DNA of 12,346 nt from the NCBI GenBank assembly GCA_003249585.1, contig QKIM01000041.1, positions 1 to 12,346 on the forward strand. The letters are read 5' to 3'. This document shows, in pieces, positions 1 through 7,627 of the stretch. The first letter of the stretch is position 1. Every line of letters starts with the position of its first letter. Source of the stretch: Deltaproteobacteria bacterium (lineage in GTDB: Bacteria; Myxococcota_A; Polyangia; HGW-17). The notes beneath the pieces are model-generated. The model worked only from the letters and a program-made list of their open reading frames with translations, had not been told where the DNA came from and did not search any database. A program made the translations under genes and the position numbers.

Positions 1-101
1 CCCCTGGATGCGGGCACACCACGGCGTGCCCGTACGGAAGAGTGTCCTGCCCCCTGAATGAGGGCAAACCACGGCGTGCCCGTACGGAAGAGCGGGCACA
101 C
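1..101. repeat. Two-copy 50-bp tandem repeat with hairpins, left edge
   Basis: Bases 1-42 recur at 51-92 with exactly 50-bp spacing and three mismatches (7/57, 11/61, 17/67). The start of the unit's hairpin, CGGGCACAC, appears a third time at 93-101. Copy 1 can form a 7-bp stem (11-17 CGGGCAC with 26-32 GTGCCCG, 8-nt loop). In copy 2 the mismatches weaken that stem, but 76-82 GTGCCCG can pair with 93-99 CGGGCAC across a 10-nt loop. The array may continue beyond the left edge. It lies just past the stop of the minus-strand lipoprotein gene, so a stem here could help end transcription, although no T-run follows on that strand. No coding sequence is seen in 1-121. Confidence 0.8.
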
Positions 102-121
102 GAAGATCCCGGTGTCTGCCT

Positions 122-3100
122 CTACATCACGATCAGAGTGGTCTGCCAGGGGATGTTTCTGCGGGTCTCGAACCAGGTTACGCCCTCCTGGACCAGGTCG
201 AGCTGCACCGTGTACACGCCGGGCGCTGCGGGGACGGTGAGGGTGCCGGTGATGGTCACGCTCTCGCCGGGGCCCACGGCGTGGGGAAGGCCGAAGCGTT
301 GCGGGTATCCCGCCGGATCACTGGGCAGGGTGCGGGCCTTGATGGCGCTGGGCCCCGCAGCCAGGTGCACGCCCAGATTGAACCCCGAGGCGGCCCAGGT
401 GTCCCACCCGTCGTTGCGAACGGTGACCTCGATGGGGATGGTCTGCCCCGCGGAGGCCGTCGCCGGGAGGGTGTCGGCGATCCAGGCGAGGCGGTAGGCG
501 GGGCTCGATCCGAGCTCGAGGAGCATCAGGGTGAAGAGTACGTCGGGGGACACCACGGTGAGCAGCCGCTCCGGATGTTCCTGGAAGATGAGCTGGGTCA
601 GGTCGGACAGGAAGCCCGGCGTGGCGAGGACGATGCGAAAGACGTGGAAGCCGGGGGTGGTGCCGCTGGTGCTGGCATACACGCTGCTTGAGCTCTCGGA
701 CTGGCTCTGGGCGTTCAGTCCCGAGTCCGCGCCCAGGAAGGGCACGCCCGAGGCGAGGAAGGGGCCCTTGGATGGCTGTCCCGCCATGTTGAAGGTCACG
801 CCGCGCCCCGTGAGGCGCCCCAGCAGCTCGTAGGCCTGGGCGTCGTAGGCACCCGAGGAGCCGTTGAGGGCGAAGATGGTGTCGGTGAGGCCCATGCGGG
901 AGACATAGGGCCGGGCGAACTCCTCGAAGGCCGATCGGGCGTCCCCCAGGCCCGAGGGGGAGCGGGCCCCATAGAGCTGGGTGACGTTGATGTAGCCCGC
1001 CACGGTGTCGCCGCCGCTGAAGAAGTCTCTCTCCGTGGCCGTGCTCCAGATATGGTCGAAGCCCAGGCGGAAGCGGTCCATGAGGTTGGGGTTGATGGCC
1101 CAGGAGAGGGGGACCTCGCCCCGTCGCCCCGCGTCCCAGCAGGTGGGCAGCATCTGATACAGCCAGGCGGCCGAGTCGTAGTCGCCCATGTGCCACACGA
1201 TATAGTGCCGCGCCGTCACACCCACAGGGCGCTCCTCCACCCACAGCGCGGCGGAGTCGATGCGCATCGAGGGACCGCCCACGGGCAGGTAGAGCTCCAG
1301 GCGTGCCGTGGTGTGGCTCAGGGCCGCGGTTAGAGAGACCTCGATGCGCTGCCACCCGTCTGCAGCGGTGAGGGAGGCGACGTGGGTCGCCGTCTCCATG
1401 GTGCCCTCCATCCCGCGAAGGGCCAGGGTCAGGGTTCCCGAACCGCTGTCGAGGCGCACCCAGATGGAGCCCCGCATGGTCTCGCCCGCCTGCAGGTTGA
1501 CGGTCACGTCCTGGGCCAGGCTGTTGGGCGGGACGTCCGCCGCCGCCTGGGCGTGCAGATAGTTCACCCCGGCGTGGGCGTTTTTGGGCCCCGTGATGGT
1601 CAGATAGTTGGACAAGGAGACGTTCCAGCTCCCCACGTGGTTGTTGTCGTCGAACCCCGCGTTCACGAGGCGGTTGTCCCAGACACCCAGTTCCCGGAGC
1701 CTCTGGGGCGTGGGCGCCGCTGGAGGCACGTAGCGATCCGGGAGCAGCGCCTGGGCCCAGAGGGTGGCGTTGGCCAGGGTGGTCATGCCGATGGCGTCCC
1801 CGTCGATGAGGGCGTTGTAGGCCGACAGCAGGCGCGCCAGGTCCCACTCCGTAGCAACGGGTTCGTGGGTCCCCCCGGCGCTGCCGTAGTTCGTGTACTT
1901 CCAGGCCCAGGGCGTGAAGCCGCTCACCTGGGTGATGCCGTCGCCGCCGTGGAGGTCGTAGAGCCCGCGCAGCAGCTCTCTGAGGGTCTCGTAGTCCGTG
2001 CCCAGGGGCTGGTCCGGGTCATCCACGGGGGTCTCGTCGCCCCAGTTGGACAGGTCGAAGACCACAGCGCGTCTGGCCACCAGGAAGTCCCGGTTGAAGG
2101 CCTGGGTGACATTGGGGCCCAGGGAATGATCGAGCCACCAGGAGTCCACCAGGTACCCCGCGTAGCGCCAGTCCACGAGACCCTGCTTCACATAGCGCTC
2201 GAGCAGCCACAGGTAGGCGTCGCACTTGGCGGAGCCGCTGGAGTCCCGGGCGGTCTCCGGGATGGTCCCCGTGCCCGTGAACATGCCCGTCAGATCCACC
2301 ACCACGGCCGGGGGCGACGCACCGGACATGAGCTGCTGGTACAACGACGAGGCGCGGGTGTCGAAGCGCACCAGCGCAAGGTCCTCGGCGCCGGCCACGG
2401 TGGTGCCGACGTTGAGGGTGGCAGGCACCGAGGGATCCCACACTACCAGCCCCCGCACCGCGCAGGAGAACCGGCTGAGCAGCTCTTCGGGCGCAGTAAC
2501 CGTCACCTGGGGGGTGTTCTCGAGGCGCTGACCCGCGGCGGTCATCCGCGACCACCAGATCGTGTCGTGGTCCATGCCGTCCACGAAGAGTCGGGGCGCG
2601 TCGCGGTTCACGATGCCCTGGATGGTGGCGGCGAAGACCGCGCGGTCGTGCCAGTCGTCCAGATCCTGCCGGTCTCCCGGGAGAGCGTGGGGCACCGCGA
2701 AGACCGCGATCTCGTCTTGGACCTCGCACGTCATCCCGCCCTGTCCGTCACAGGCCCAGACCCCGCTCACCACATCGCAGCACGGATCGCCCGCTGCATG
2801 CTCCAGGGGCTGGCAGCCGCCACAGGCGTTGGTGCAGGTGATGGACCCACCGCTGCCGCACCCGTCGTCCACGGGCTCGCACAGCGGATCGGCGCTGGTA
2901 CACGCCCTGGGGATGCACGTGCCGAAGCCGCACACATAGCCCTGTCCGCCGCCACCGCAGGTCTCCGTGTCCGAGCAGGTCCCGCAGGAGAGGAGCGCCC
3001 CGCAGCCGTCGGGAGGCTCTCCGCAGTTCCACCCCTCTGCGACGCAGGTCGTGGGCTCGCACCCGAGACACACTCCATCCACGCATCCCTCGGTGCAGTG

Positions 3101-3322
3101 GACCTCCAGGTGGTCGAAGCTGCACCCCTCCTCCAGGCACACACCGGGCGCGATGAAGGTCCGCAGGGTGGAGGCGTCTGCGCACACGGGCGCCGGTGCG
3201 GTGAGGCACGCTCCAGGGCAGGGATCGCTGCCACCGCTGCCGTCGGCGCACGACGCGAGACCCAGGAGCGCGATGGCGGCCCCGGCCAGGTGGTTCAGGG
3301 GAAAACGGTACCATCTCTCCAT
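122..3322 (-). CDS. Mosaic GxGYxYP-family lipoprotein with Cys-rich N-region and Ig-like C-terminus
   Basis: This is a predicted 1066-aa surface lipoprotein. The start at 3322 has AGGAG five bases upstream and gives a signal peptide ending in lipobox GLASC (Cys25); the upstream in-frame ATG at 3469 would bury it. Residues 35-200 are a Cys-rich segment with modules of the form C-G-x-x-x-D-G-C-G. Residues about 225-420 resemble the N-terminal part of the GxGYxYP family (putative glycoside hydrolases): IQGIVNRDAPRLFVDG at 235-249 and DTIWWSRM at 253-260. Residues about 545-695 look like a carbohydrate-binding jelly-roll insert. The C-terminal family half runs from about 705 to 940, and the last 120 residues resemble an NBR1/CARDB-type Ig domain with W-rich strands. 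The family's name motif appears reduced to VAGYINV (774-780), so enzymatic activity is uncertain. A role in polysaccharide binding or breakdown is inferred. No operon partner is visible. Confidence 0.85.
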   Translation of the reverse strand: MERWYRFPLNHLAGAAIALLGLASCADGSGGSDPCPGACLTAPAPVCADASTLRTFIAPGVCLEEGCSFDHLEVHCTEGCVDGVCLGCEPTTCVAEGWNCGEPPDGCGALLSCGTCSDTETCGGGGQGYVCGFGTCIPRACTSADPLCEPVDDGCGSGGSITCTNACGGCQPLEHAAGDPCCDVVSGVWACDGQGGMTCEVQDEIAVFAVPHALPGDRQDLDDWHDRAVFAATIQGIVNRDAPRLFVDGMDHDTIWWSRMTAAGQRLENTPQVTVTAPEELLSRFSCAVRGLVVWDPSVPATLNVGTTVAGAEDLALVRFDTRASSLYQQLMSGASPPAVVVDLTGMFTGTGTIPETARDSSGSAKCDAYLWLLERYVKQGLVDWRYAGYLVDSWWLDHSLGPNVTQAFNRDFLVARRAVVFDLSNWGDETPVDDPDQPLGTDYETLRELLRGLYDLHGGDGITQVSGFTPWAWKYTNYGSAGGTHEPVATEWDLARLLSAYNALIDGDAIGMTTLANATLWAQALLPDRYVPPAAPTPQRLRELGVWDNRLVNAGFDDNNHVGSWNVSLSNYLTITGPKNAHAGVNYLHAQAAADVPPNSLAQDVTVNLQAGETMRGSIWVRLDSGSGTLTLALRGMEGTMETATHVASLTAADGWQRIEVSLTAALSHTTARLELYLPVGGPSMRIDSAALWVEERPVGVTARHYIVWHMGDYDSAAWLYQMLPTCWDAGRRGEVPLSWAINPNLMDRFRLGFDHIWSTATERDFFSGGDTVAGYINVTQLYGARSPSGLGDARSAFEEFARPYVSRMGLTDTIFALNGSSGAYDAQAYELLGRLTGRGVTFNMAGQPSKGPFLASGVPFLGADSGLNAQSQSESSSSVYASTSGTTPGFHVFRIVLATPGFLSDLTQLIFQEHPERLLTVVSPDVLFTLMLLELGSSPAYRLAWIADTLPATASAGQTIPIEVTVRNDGWDTWAASGFNLGVHLAAGPSAIKARTLPSDPAGYPQRFGLPHAVGPGESVTITGTLTVPAAPGVYTVQLDLVQEGVTWFETRRNIPWQTTLIVM

Positions 3323-3327
3323 GGCGT

Positions 3328-3332
3328 CTCCT
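3328..3332 (-). promoter_or_regulatory. Shine-Dalgarno site deciding the start of the GxGYxYP gene
   Basis: On the minus strand AGGAG (within GAGAGGAG) ends five bases before the ATG at 3322. It supports this start over the longer in-frame ATG at 3469 and places the lipoprotein signal peptide at the N-terminus. Confidence 0.75.
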
Positions 3333-3678
3333 CTCTTTTCTGCTCCTCGGTCGCCTCTGGGGCGAGCTTTACGTCCACAAAGGGTGATCTCCTCCTTTTC
3401 CGACAAGCTGTCCTCGTTGGCATGGACCATAGCATGACAGCCAAGTGTCGTGGGGACAAAGAACGTCACGCCCCAAGGCTCTCGTCACGGAACGGTCAAG
3501 GATGTCGGGATGGGGGGTGTCCGAGGGGGGCTGAAACGACCCCTTAAAAGGGAAGTTCATTCATGGTTACAGGGGACTGTATCCATTTGTCACGGTGGGC
3601 TCAGGGGCGCTTATTCATATATATGGAAGGTGTGATACTCATGAGGCACGGGCTTAAAGACCCGACTCGTCCCTTACC

Positions 3679-3683
3679 GGAGG
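3679..3683 (+). promoter_or_regulatory. Shine-Dalgarno site deciding the start of the B12 radical SAM gene
   Basis: GGAGG lies five bases before the ATG at 3689. The other in-frame ATGs, at 3563, 3623 and 3641, lack an equally good and well-spaced site, and the residues they would add do not resemble the family. Confidence 0.7.
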
Positions 3684-3688
3684 TCATC

Positions 3689-5440
3689 ATGGTCATCAAG
3701 GACATCAACTTCGACTCGCACAAGCAGCACCGCAGAATCCTGCTCACCGGCGTCTACGGACCCTTCGGGGTCGACGCCGTCGACGCCGACGGCAACGGCA
3801 TGCAGATGGAGCTGCTCAACAACCAGATCACCCGCGGACAGGGCATTCACTCGCCGCGACAGTTCTACTACACCCTGGCGCTTTACTTCCTCGCGGAGAA
3901 CATCAGCGTCCCCTCCACGGTGCTGGACTTCCCCACCTGGGACGCCTTCACCGAGGAGCTCATCTCCGGGGAGTACACCCACGTGGGGATCAACTTCATC
4001 GTCCCCAACGTGGAGAAGGCCGCCCGCATGGCGCGCTACATCCGTCTGCGTCACCCGGGCGTGAAGATCATCCTCGGGGGATACGGCGCCGCCATCCCCA
4101 ACCTGGCGGAGCTCGTCCCCCACGACGCCGCCTGCAAGGGCGAGGGGATCTCCTGGCTGCGCCGGTACTTCGGCGAGGATCCCGAAGCCCCCATCCGGCA
4201 CCCCGTGCTGCAGAACCCTATCGAGCAGCGCCTCTACGGCTATCGCAGCGTCCCCCGCTCCTCGGTGCTGGTCCCCGGGCTCGGCTGCACCAACGGGTGC
4301 GAGTTCTGCGTGACCTCGCACCACTACGACAAACGCTACGTGCCACTCCTGTCCACGGGGCGCGAGATCTTCGACGTGTGCATGGAGGCCTACCGGGAGC
4401 GAAAGGCCACGGGCTTCACCATCATGGACGAGAACTTCCTCAAGGACCCGCGTCGGGCCCGGGAGCTCCTCGCCTGCATGGAGGAAGCTGAGACCCCCTT
4501 CGTCTTCGAGGTCTTCTCCTCGGCGGAGGTGATCCGTGACGTGGGCGTGGACTTCCTGGTGCGCCTGGGGGTGAAGATGGTGTGGATCGGCGTGGAGTCC
4601 CGCGCCTGGAACCACGCCAAGGTGGCGGGCATCGATCTCAAGGCCATGATCGCCGAGCTGCAGTCACGGGGGATCACGGTGAACTCCTCGGCCATCCTCT
4701 TTTTGGACCACCACACCCCCGAGGAGCTGGCGGCGGATGTCCAGTGGGTCCTCGAGCTGGGTGCCGACATGACCCAGTTCATGAACTACACGCCCCTGCC
4801 GGGGACGGCCCTCACCAAGCGTCTGGCCAAGGAGGGGCGGCTGCGCGATCCCGAGACCTTCCCCTACCGTCACCACACGGGGGCCGGGGAGCTCAACTGG
4901 GAGCACCCCCACATCCCCAACGCCAGGGACCAGTTCACCATGCTGCGCGACGCCTTCACGGCCAAGTACCGCGAGGGAGGCTCGGCCGTCCTGAACATGG
5001 CCCTGACGGCCCTCAGAGGCTATCGTAGGGCCCGCGCGGAGATGAAGGAGCGTAGACTCGAGGCTCGCGACTGGGACCCCGCCACGGGGCGCTACGAGCC
5101 CGTGGCGCAGGCCTCCGAAGACCGGTTCATGGCGCTCAGGGTCCGCAAGATGCGCCGCGTGGCCTGGAACATGGCCCCCGTGATCCTCACCAACGTCGTA
5201 TACGGACCCAACCTCAAGGCGCGCGTCAAGGCCCTGCGGGCTCTGGGCACGGCCGCAGCAACCTTCGGCCCCGATTTGAAGCTGGCCCTGGGTTCCGTGG
5301 CACTCCTGGGCATGGCCACGATGGAGTTCGGGCGTCACCTGAAGGCCCGCCTGTCCGGCCAGGAGACGGTGATCCTCCAGCCCCCCACGATCCGCCGCAC
5401 CTATGACCGCACCGCCGCCGTCGCCAAGGCCGGCGCCTAG
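3689..5440 (+). CDS. Cobalamin-binding-domain radical SAM protein
   Basis: This is a predicted 583-aa radical SAM enzyme with an N-terminal B12-binding-like domain, the architecture of BchE/HpnP-type methyltransferases and cyclases; its own substrate is unknown. Residues 15-160 form a Rossmann-like region: RRILLTGVYGPFGVD near the start, the strand THVGINFIVPN at 97-107 and KIILGGYGAAIP at 126-137. I do not see the classical D-x-H-x-x-G cobalamin-ligand motif, so binding may be base-off without a His ligand. The radical SAM cluster motif is C200-x3-C204-x2-C207 (LGCTNGCEFC), followed by IMDENF (245-250) and IGVESRAW (300-307). Residues about 400-583 form a basic C-terminal extension with a mildly hydrophobic stretch near 527-547. 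It is probably cytoplasmic and possibly membrane-associated. It is transcribed alone and divergently from the GxGYxYP gene. Confidence 0.9.
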   Translation: MVIKDINFDSHKQHRRILLTGVYGPFGVDAVDADGNGMQMELLNNQITRGQGIHSPRQFYYTLALYFLAENISVPSTVLDFPTWDAFTEELISGEYTHVGINFIVPNVEKAARMARYIRLRHPGVKIILGGYGAAIPNLAELVPHDAACKGEGISWLRRYFGEDPEAPIRHPVLQNPIEQRLYGYRSVPRSSVLVPGLGCTNGCEFCVTSHHYDKRYVPLLSTGREIFDVCMEAYRERKATGFTIMDENFLKDPRRARELLACMEEAETPFVFEVFSSAEVIRDVGVDFLVRLGVKMVWIGVESRAWNHAKVAGIDLKAMIAELQSRGITVNSSAILFLDHHTPEELAADVQWVLELGADMTQFMNYTPLPGTALTKRLAKEGRLRDPETFPYRHHTGAGELNWEHPHIPNARDQFTMLRDAFTAKYREGGSAVLNMALTALRGYRRARAEMKERRLEARDWDPATGRYEPVAQASEDRFMALRVRKMRRVAWNMAPVILTNVVYGPNLKARVKALRALGTAAATFGPDLKLALGSVALLGMATMEFGRHLKARLSGQETVILQPPTIRRTYDRTAAVAKAGA

Positions 5441-5530
5441 AATCCCCCAGCGCAGCCGGAAGAACCGATTCCATCATCAGGGGGGAACCCAGGGCTCTCA
5501 TGACCTTCCCGGAGTCTCATGATTCCATGG

Positions 5531-5560
5531 TTGACGCGGCGTTCATTATGAAGATATCAT
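5531..5560 (+). promoter_or_regulatory. Predicted sigma70-type promoter of the 5615 lipoprotein gene
   Basis: TTGACG (5531-5536, five of six consensus bases) and TATCAT (5555-5560, five of six) are separated by 18 bp. They lie about 55 bp before the ATG at 5615, in a locally AT-richer stretch. This suggests the lipoprotein gene, and perhaps the SplB-like gene after it, form a transcription unit separate from the B12 radical SAM gene. Confidence 0.5.
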
Positions 5561-5582
5561 CGTGTCATGTGTTCGGGAAATG

Positions 5583-5597
5583 TTGCCGCTGCGGCAA
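5583..5597. promoter_or_regulatory. Perfect interrupted palindrome in the leader of the lipoprotein gene
   Basis: TTGCCGC-T-GCGGCAA is a 7+1+7 perfect inverted repeat, centred 30 bp after the predicted -10 box and 18 bp before the start codon. Its position suits a repressor operator. The one-base loop makes an RNA hairpin tight but possible. No regulator gene is seen nearby. Confidence 0.45.
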
Positions 5598-5614
5598 AGA
5601 AAGGGCGTTGACTG

Positions 5615-6379
5615 ATGCGGGTCGTGATGATGACGGTGGTGATGACGATGCTGGTGGTGAGTGCAGGGTGCGAGGATGAGAAGACACCGAGGGAAAAATT
5701 CCTCGGCAGCCTCGCGGCCCGTATCTGCAAGGACCTGTCCGCGTGCTGCAGCACGTATGGTGGAGTGAGCCGTCCCGACCTCAGTTCCTACAACGAGTGC
5801 TATGCAAGCACCTATCGCGGGTACCTTCAGGAATACACCGAGGAGCACTACACGATCCATGCTGAGTATTTTGACACGTTGCTGGCCGCCCAGGAGCGGT
5901 TGAGCGCGGCCGAGGGATACTGTGAGGGGGCCGCGGATCCGGCCCTGGGGACCGAGCTGGACCGTCTCTGGGGTCAGACCTTCGTCGGACAGGTGGACGT
6001 GGGAGAGCCCTGCGACAATGTTCGCCAATGCCGAAGTGAGCTCTACTGCGACATCTGGTTTTCCGTACCGCCCGTGTGCGCCGAGCGCCACCTGGAGGGA
6101 GAGGGCTGTATCTATCAGGATTGTGTGGCGGGGCTGATCTGCGCCGACGACGTCTGCACGGAACCCATGACAGCGGGAGAGGCATGCGTGGAAGGATCCT
6201 GCTTGGCAGATGATCTCCATTGTGCGGATGACCAGGATACCTGTGTCGAGGATCTCCCCACCGGATCCGCCTGCGACCGTGACAGCGAGTGCAGCGGCGG
6301 ATTCTGTTCCGAGGTCGACGGCACGTGCCTGGAGATGTATTCCATCGCCTTTTTGTTCTGCGCCGATTATCCTCAGTAG
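5615..6379 (+). CDS. Cys-rich lipoprotein with Dickkopf-like repeat modules
   Basis: This is a predicted 254-aa secreted lipoprotein of unknown function. A hydrophobic signal peptide ends in lipobox VSAGC (Cys19), followed by acidic residues (EDE). Residues about 30-125 form a mostly helical domain with Cys38, a CC pair at 44-45, Cys62 and Cys103. From about residue 130 to 238 there are four or so Cys modules of the pattern G-x-x-C, C-x-x-x-x-x-C and C-x-x-D-x-C, typical of the Cys-rich surface proteins of Myxococcota-like bacteria. The start at 5615 is the first ATG that keeps the signal peptide, though its Shine-Dalgarno site is weak (AAAGGG, about 10 bases upstream). It has its own promoter and palindrome. 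The downstream radical SAM gene starts 96 bp after its stop and may be co-transcribed. Disulfide-stabilised binding is a reasonable guess. Confidence 0.85.
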   Translation: MRVVMMTVVMTMLVVSAGCEDEKTPREKFLGSLAARICKDLSACCSTYGGVSRPDLSSYNECYASTYRGYLQEYTEEHYTIHAEYFDTLLAAQERLSAAEGYCEGAADPALGTELDRLWGQTFVGQVDVGEPCDNVRQCRSELYCDIWFSVPPVCAERHLEGEGCIYQDCVAGLICADDVCTEPMTAGEACVEGSCLADDLHCADDQDTCVEDLPTGSACDRDSECSGGFCSEVDGTCLEMYSIAFLFCADYPQ

Positions 6380-6467
6380 CGAAACAGCAGGGCACCTCTC
6401 ATCAGTGCAGCCCTGCCAACCGCTGACGACCGGTCGGCGAAGGGACGATATGCTGTTTCGCGAGGAG
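6379..6467 (+). promoter_or_regulatory. Candidate structured leader before the SplB-like gene
   Basis: GCGAAACAGCA (6379-6389) is perfectly complementary to TGCTGTTTCGC (6451-6461), an 11-bp stem that ends one base before the GAGGAG ribosome binding site (6462-6467). The enclosed 61 bases hold a second stem, GCAGGGC (6387-6393) with GCCCTGC (6410-6416), and a perfect 10-bp palindrome, CGACCGGTCG (6427-6436). The first inner stem shares three bases with the outer stem, so the two cannot both form fully. That is consistent with a switch, but it matches no riboswitch class I recognise. It may instead be a protein-binding DNA site or a chance arrangement. It overlaps the last base of the upstream stop codon. 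Confidence 0.35.
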
Positions 6468-6475
6468 CGGACCTG

Positions 6476-7627
6476 ATGGGCGCGACGGAGACTACCGCGA
6501 AGACGATTCTGCGGAAGCACAAGGGGGTGGACTCGTGGTTCGTCTCATCGGCAGGGATGAACCTCTATCGGGGCTGTCCCCACAACTGCGCCTACTGTGA
6601 CGGTCGCGACGAGCGGTATCGGGTGGAGGGCGTCTTCGAGCGGGATCTGGTGGTGAAGGTGAACGCGCCCGAGCTGCTCGCGCGGGAGCTGGAACCTCGC
6701 AGGCGCCGAAAACCCTCCCCGGGGGGATTCATGCTGCTCGGCGGCGGCGTGGGGGACTCCTACATGCCCATCGAGGAGCACTACCGGGTGACGCGGCGGG
6801 CGCTGGAACTGCTCGACCGGTTCGGGCACGCGGTGCACATCCTCACCAAGTCCACGCTGGTGGTCCGGGATGTGCCCCTTCTGGTGAAGATGGCCCGCGA
6901 GGGGAGGGCGCTCCTCTCCATGAGCTTCTCCACCCTCGATGATGACGTGGCGGCCCTCTTCGAGCCCGGCGCCCCGCCCCCTTCGGCCCGACTGGAGATC
7001 CTCGGACGCCTCCGCGCAGAGGGGATCCCCGCGGGGATCTTCCTCATGCCGCTCATTCCCGGCGTCAGTGACTCCGAGGAGGCCGTGGCCGCCGTCTTCG
7101 AGCGCGCCGGGGCGCTGGGTCTCGAGTATGTCATTCCTGCGGGGATGACCCTCAAGGGTGGCCGGCAGCGGGACCACTTTCTCGGGGTGCTGGATCGGTT
7201 CGACCCCTCCCTCCGACCGCTCTACGAGCGGCTCTACACGGAGAACAGGTGGGGGGCGCCCCAGGGGGAAGGCGCGAGGGCGTCCGAGAACCGCGTAAAT
7301 CGCGTCGCAGCCGCCTCGGCGATCCCCAAGCGCATCCCCGCCGCATGCTTCCCCCCAGCCATGGATCCCCGCTGGCGCGCTCGCGTGATGTTGTCACAGA
7401 TGGACGACATGTCCCGTCTGCATGGCCTGGGCGGCCGGTATCGGGAACTCGAGAAGGTGACGGCGGCCCTCCCCGAGGGGCTCTTCATGACCCTTGACGG
7501 CGCGCTGGACGCCCTGAAAAAGACCGAGCGTGATCTGATCCTTGCCCTCCTCGATGGCGCGACGCCGCCGGAGTATTCCCGCCTGCTGGGAGAGGGGCCA
7601 GGTCTCGATAAGGGAATAGTCGGCTAG
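6476..7627 (+). CDS. SplB-like radical SAM protein (COG1533 family)
   Basis: This is a predicted 383-aa cytoplasmic radical SAM protein related to spore photoproduct lyase SplB and its wider COG1533 group, most of which are uncharacterised outside spore formers. The cluster motif is C34-x3-C38-x2-C41 (GCPHNCAYC). Family signatures follow: GGVGDSYMPIEEHY (90-103, matching the usual T/S-D-P-Y-Q-P-x-E) and VHILTKSTLVVRD (120-132). MPLIPGVSDSEE (191-202) resembles the conserved later strand. The N-terminus (AKTILRKHKG) and the C-terminal region after about 260 also fit the bacterial subgroup. AGGAG lies eight bases before the ATG. The gene's stop overlaps the stop of the convergent barrel gene. 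Nothing else in the window suggests sporulation, so DNA photoproduct repair is possible but unproven. Confidence 0.88.
   Translation: MGATETTAKTILRKHKGVDSWFVSSAGMNLYRGCPHNCAYCDGRDERYRVEGVFERDLVVKVNAPELLARELEPRRRRKPSPGGFMLLGGGVGDSYMPIEEHYRVTRRALELLDRFGHAVHILTKSTLVVRDVPLLVKMAREGRALLSMSFSTLDDDVAALFEPGAPPPSARLEILGRLRAEGIPAGIFLMPLIPGVSDSEEAVAAVFERAGALGLEYVIPAGMTLKGGRQRDHFLGVLDRFDPSLRPLYERLYTENRWGAPQGEGARASENRVNRVAAASAIPKRIPAACFPPAMDPRWRARVMLSQMDDMSRLHGLGGRYRELEKVTAALPEGLFMTLDGALDALKKTERDLILALLDGATPPEYSRLLGEGPGLDKGIVG

Larger units (their letters stand above)
3323..3688. other. Divergent intergenic region (366 bp)
   Basis: This gap separates the minus-strand lipoprotein gene from the plus-strand radical SAM gene, so it should hold two divergent promoters. 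For the plus strand, a weak sigma70-like pair is TTGTCA (3587-3592) and TATTCA (3612-3617), with a rather long 19-bp spacer beside an AT-rich CATATATATGG stretch. A G-run at 3525-3530 can pair with CCCC at 3540-3543, and CCCTTAAAAGGG follows at 3541-3552. GTCACG occurs at 3465, 3484 and 3589. No convincing minus-strand promoter was found. The upstream in-frame extension of the radical SAM ORF from 3563 is probably not translated. Confidence 0.4.

Noticed and set aside
1..101. CRISPR array
   Set aside because: The repeats are in direct tandem with no distinct spacers, and there are no cas genes.
1382..3547. Long plus-strand ORF of 721 codons
   Set aside because: It lies antisense to the GxGYxYP lipoprotein gene; its translation is low-complexity Gly/Arg/Val-rich with no family features, as expected for a mirror frame in GC-rich DNA.
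3465..3594. Three GTCACG hexamers in the divergent region as possible regulator sites
   Set aside because: A six-base word seen three times with unequal spacing is weak evidence, and no palindromic partner half-sites accompany it.
5496..5522. TCTCATGA direct repeat 19 bp apart upstream of the lipoprotein promoter
   Set aside because: An 8-base match with no further symmetry is too short to call as an operator.
5546..6520. Minus-strand ORF of 324 codons
   Set aside because: It overlaps the Cys-rich lipoprotein antisense and has no ribosome site or recognisable domain; the plus-strand frame has a lipobox and ordered Cys modules.
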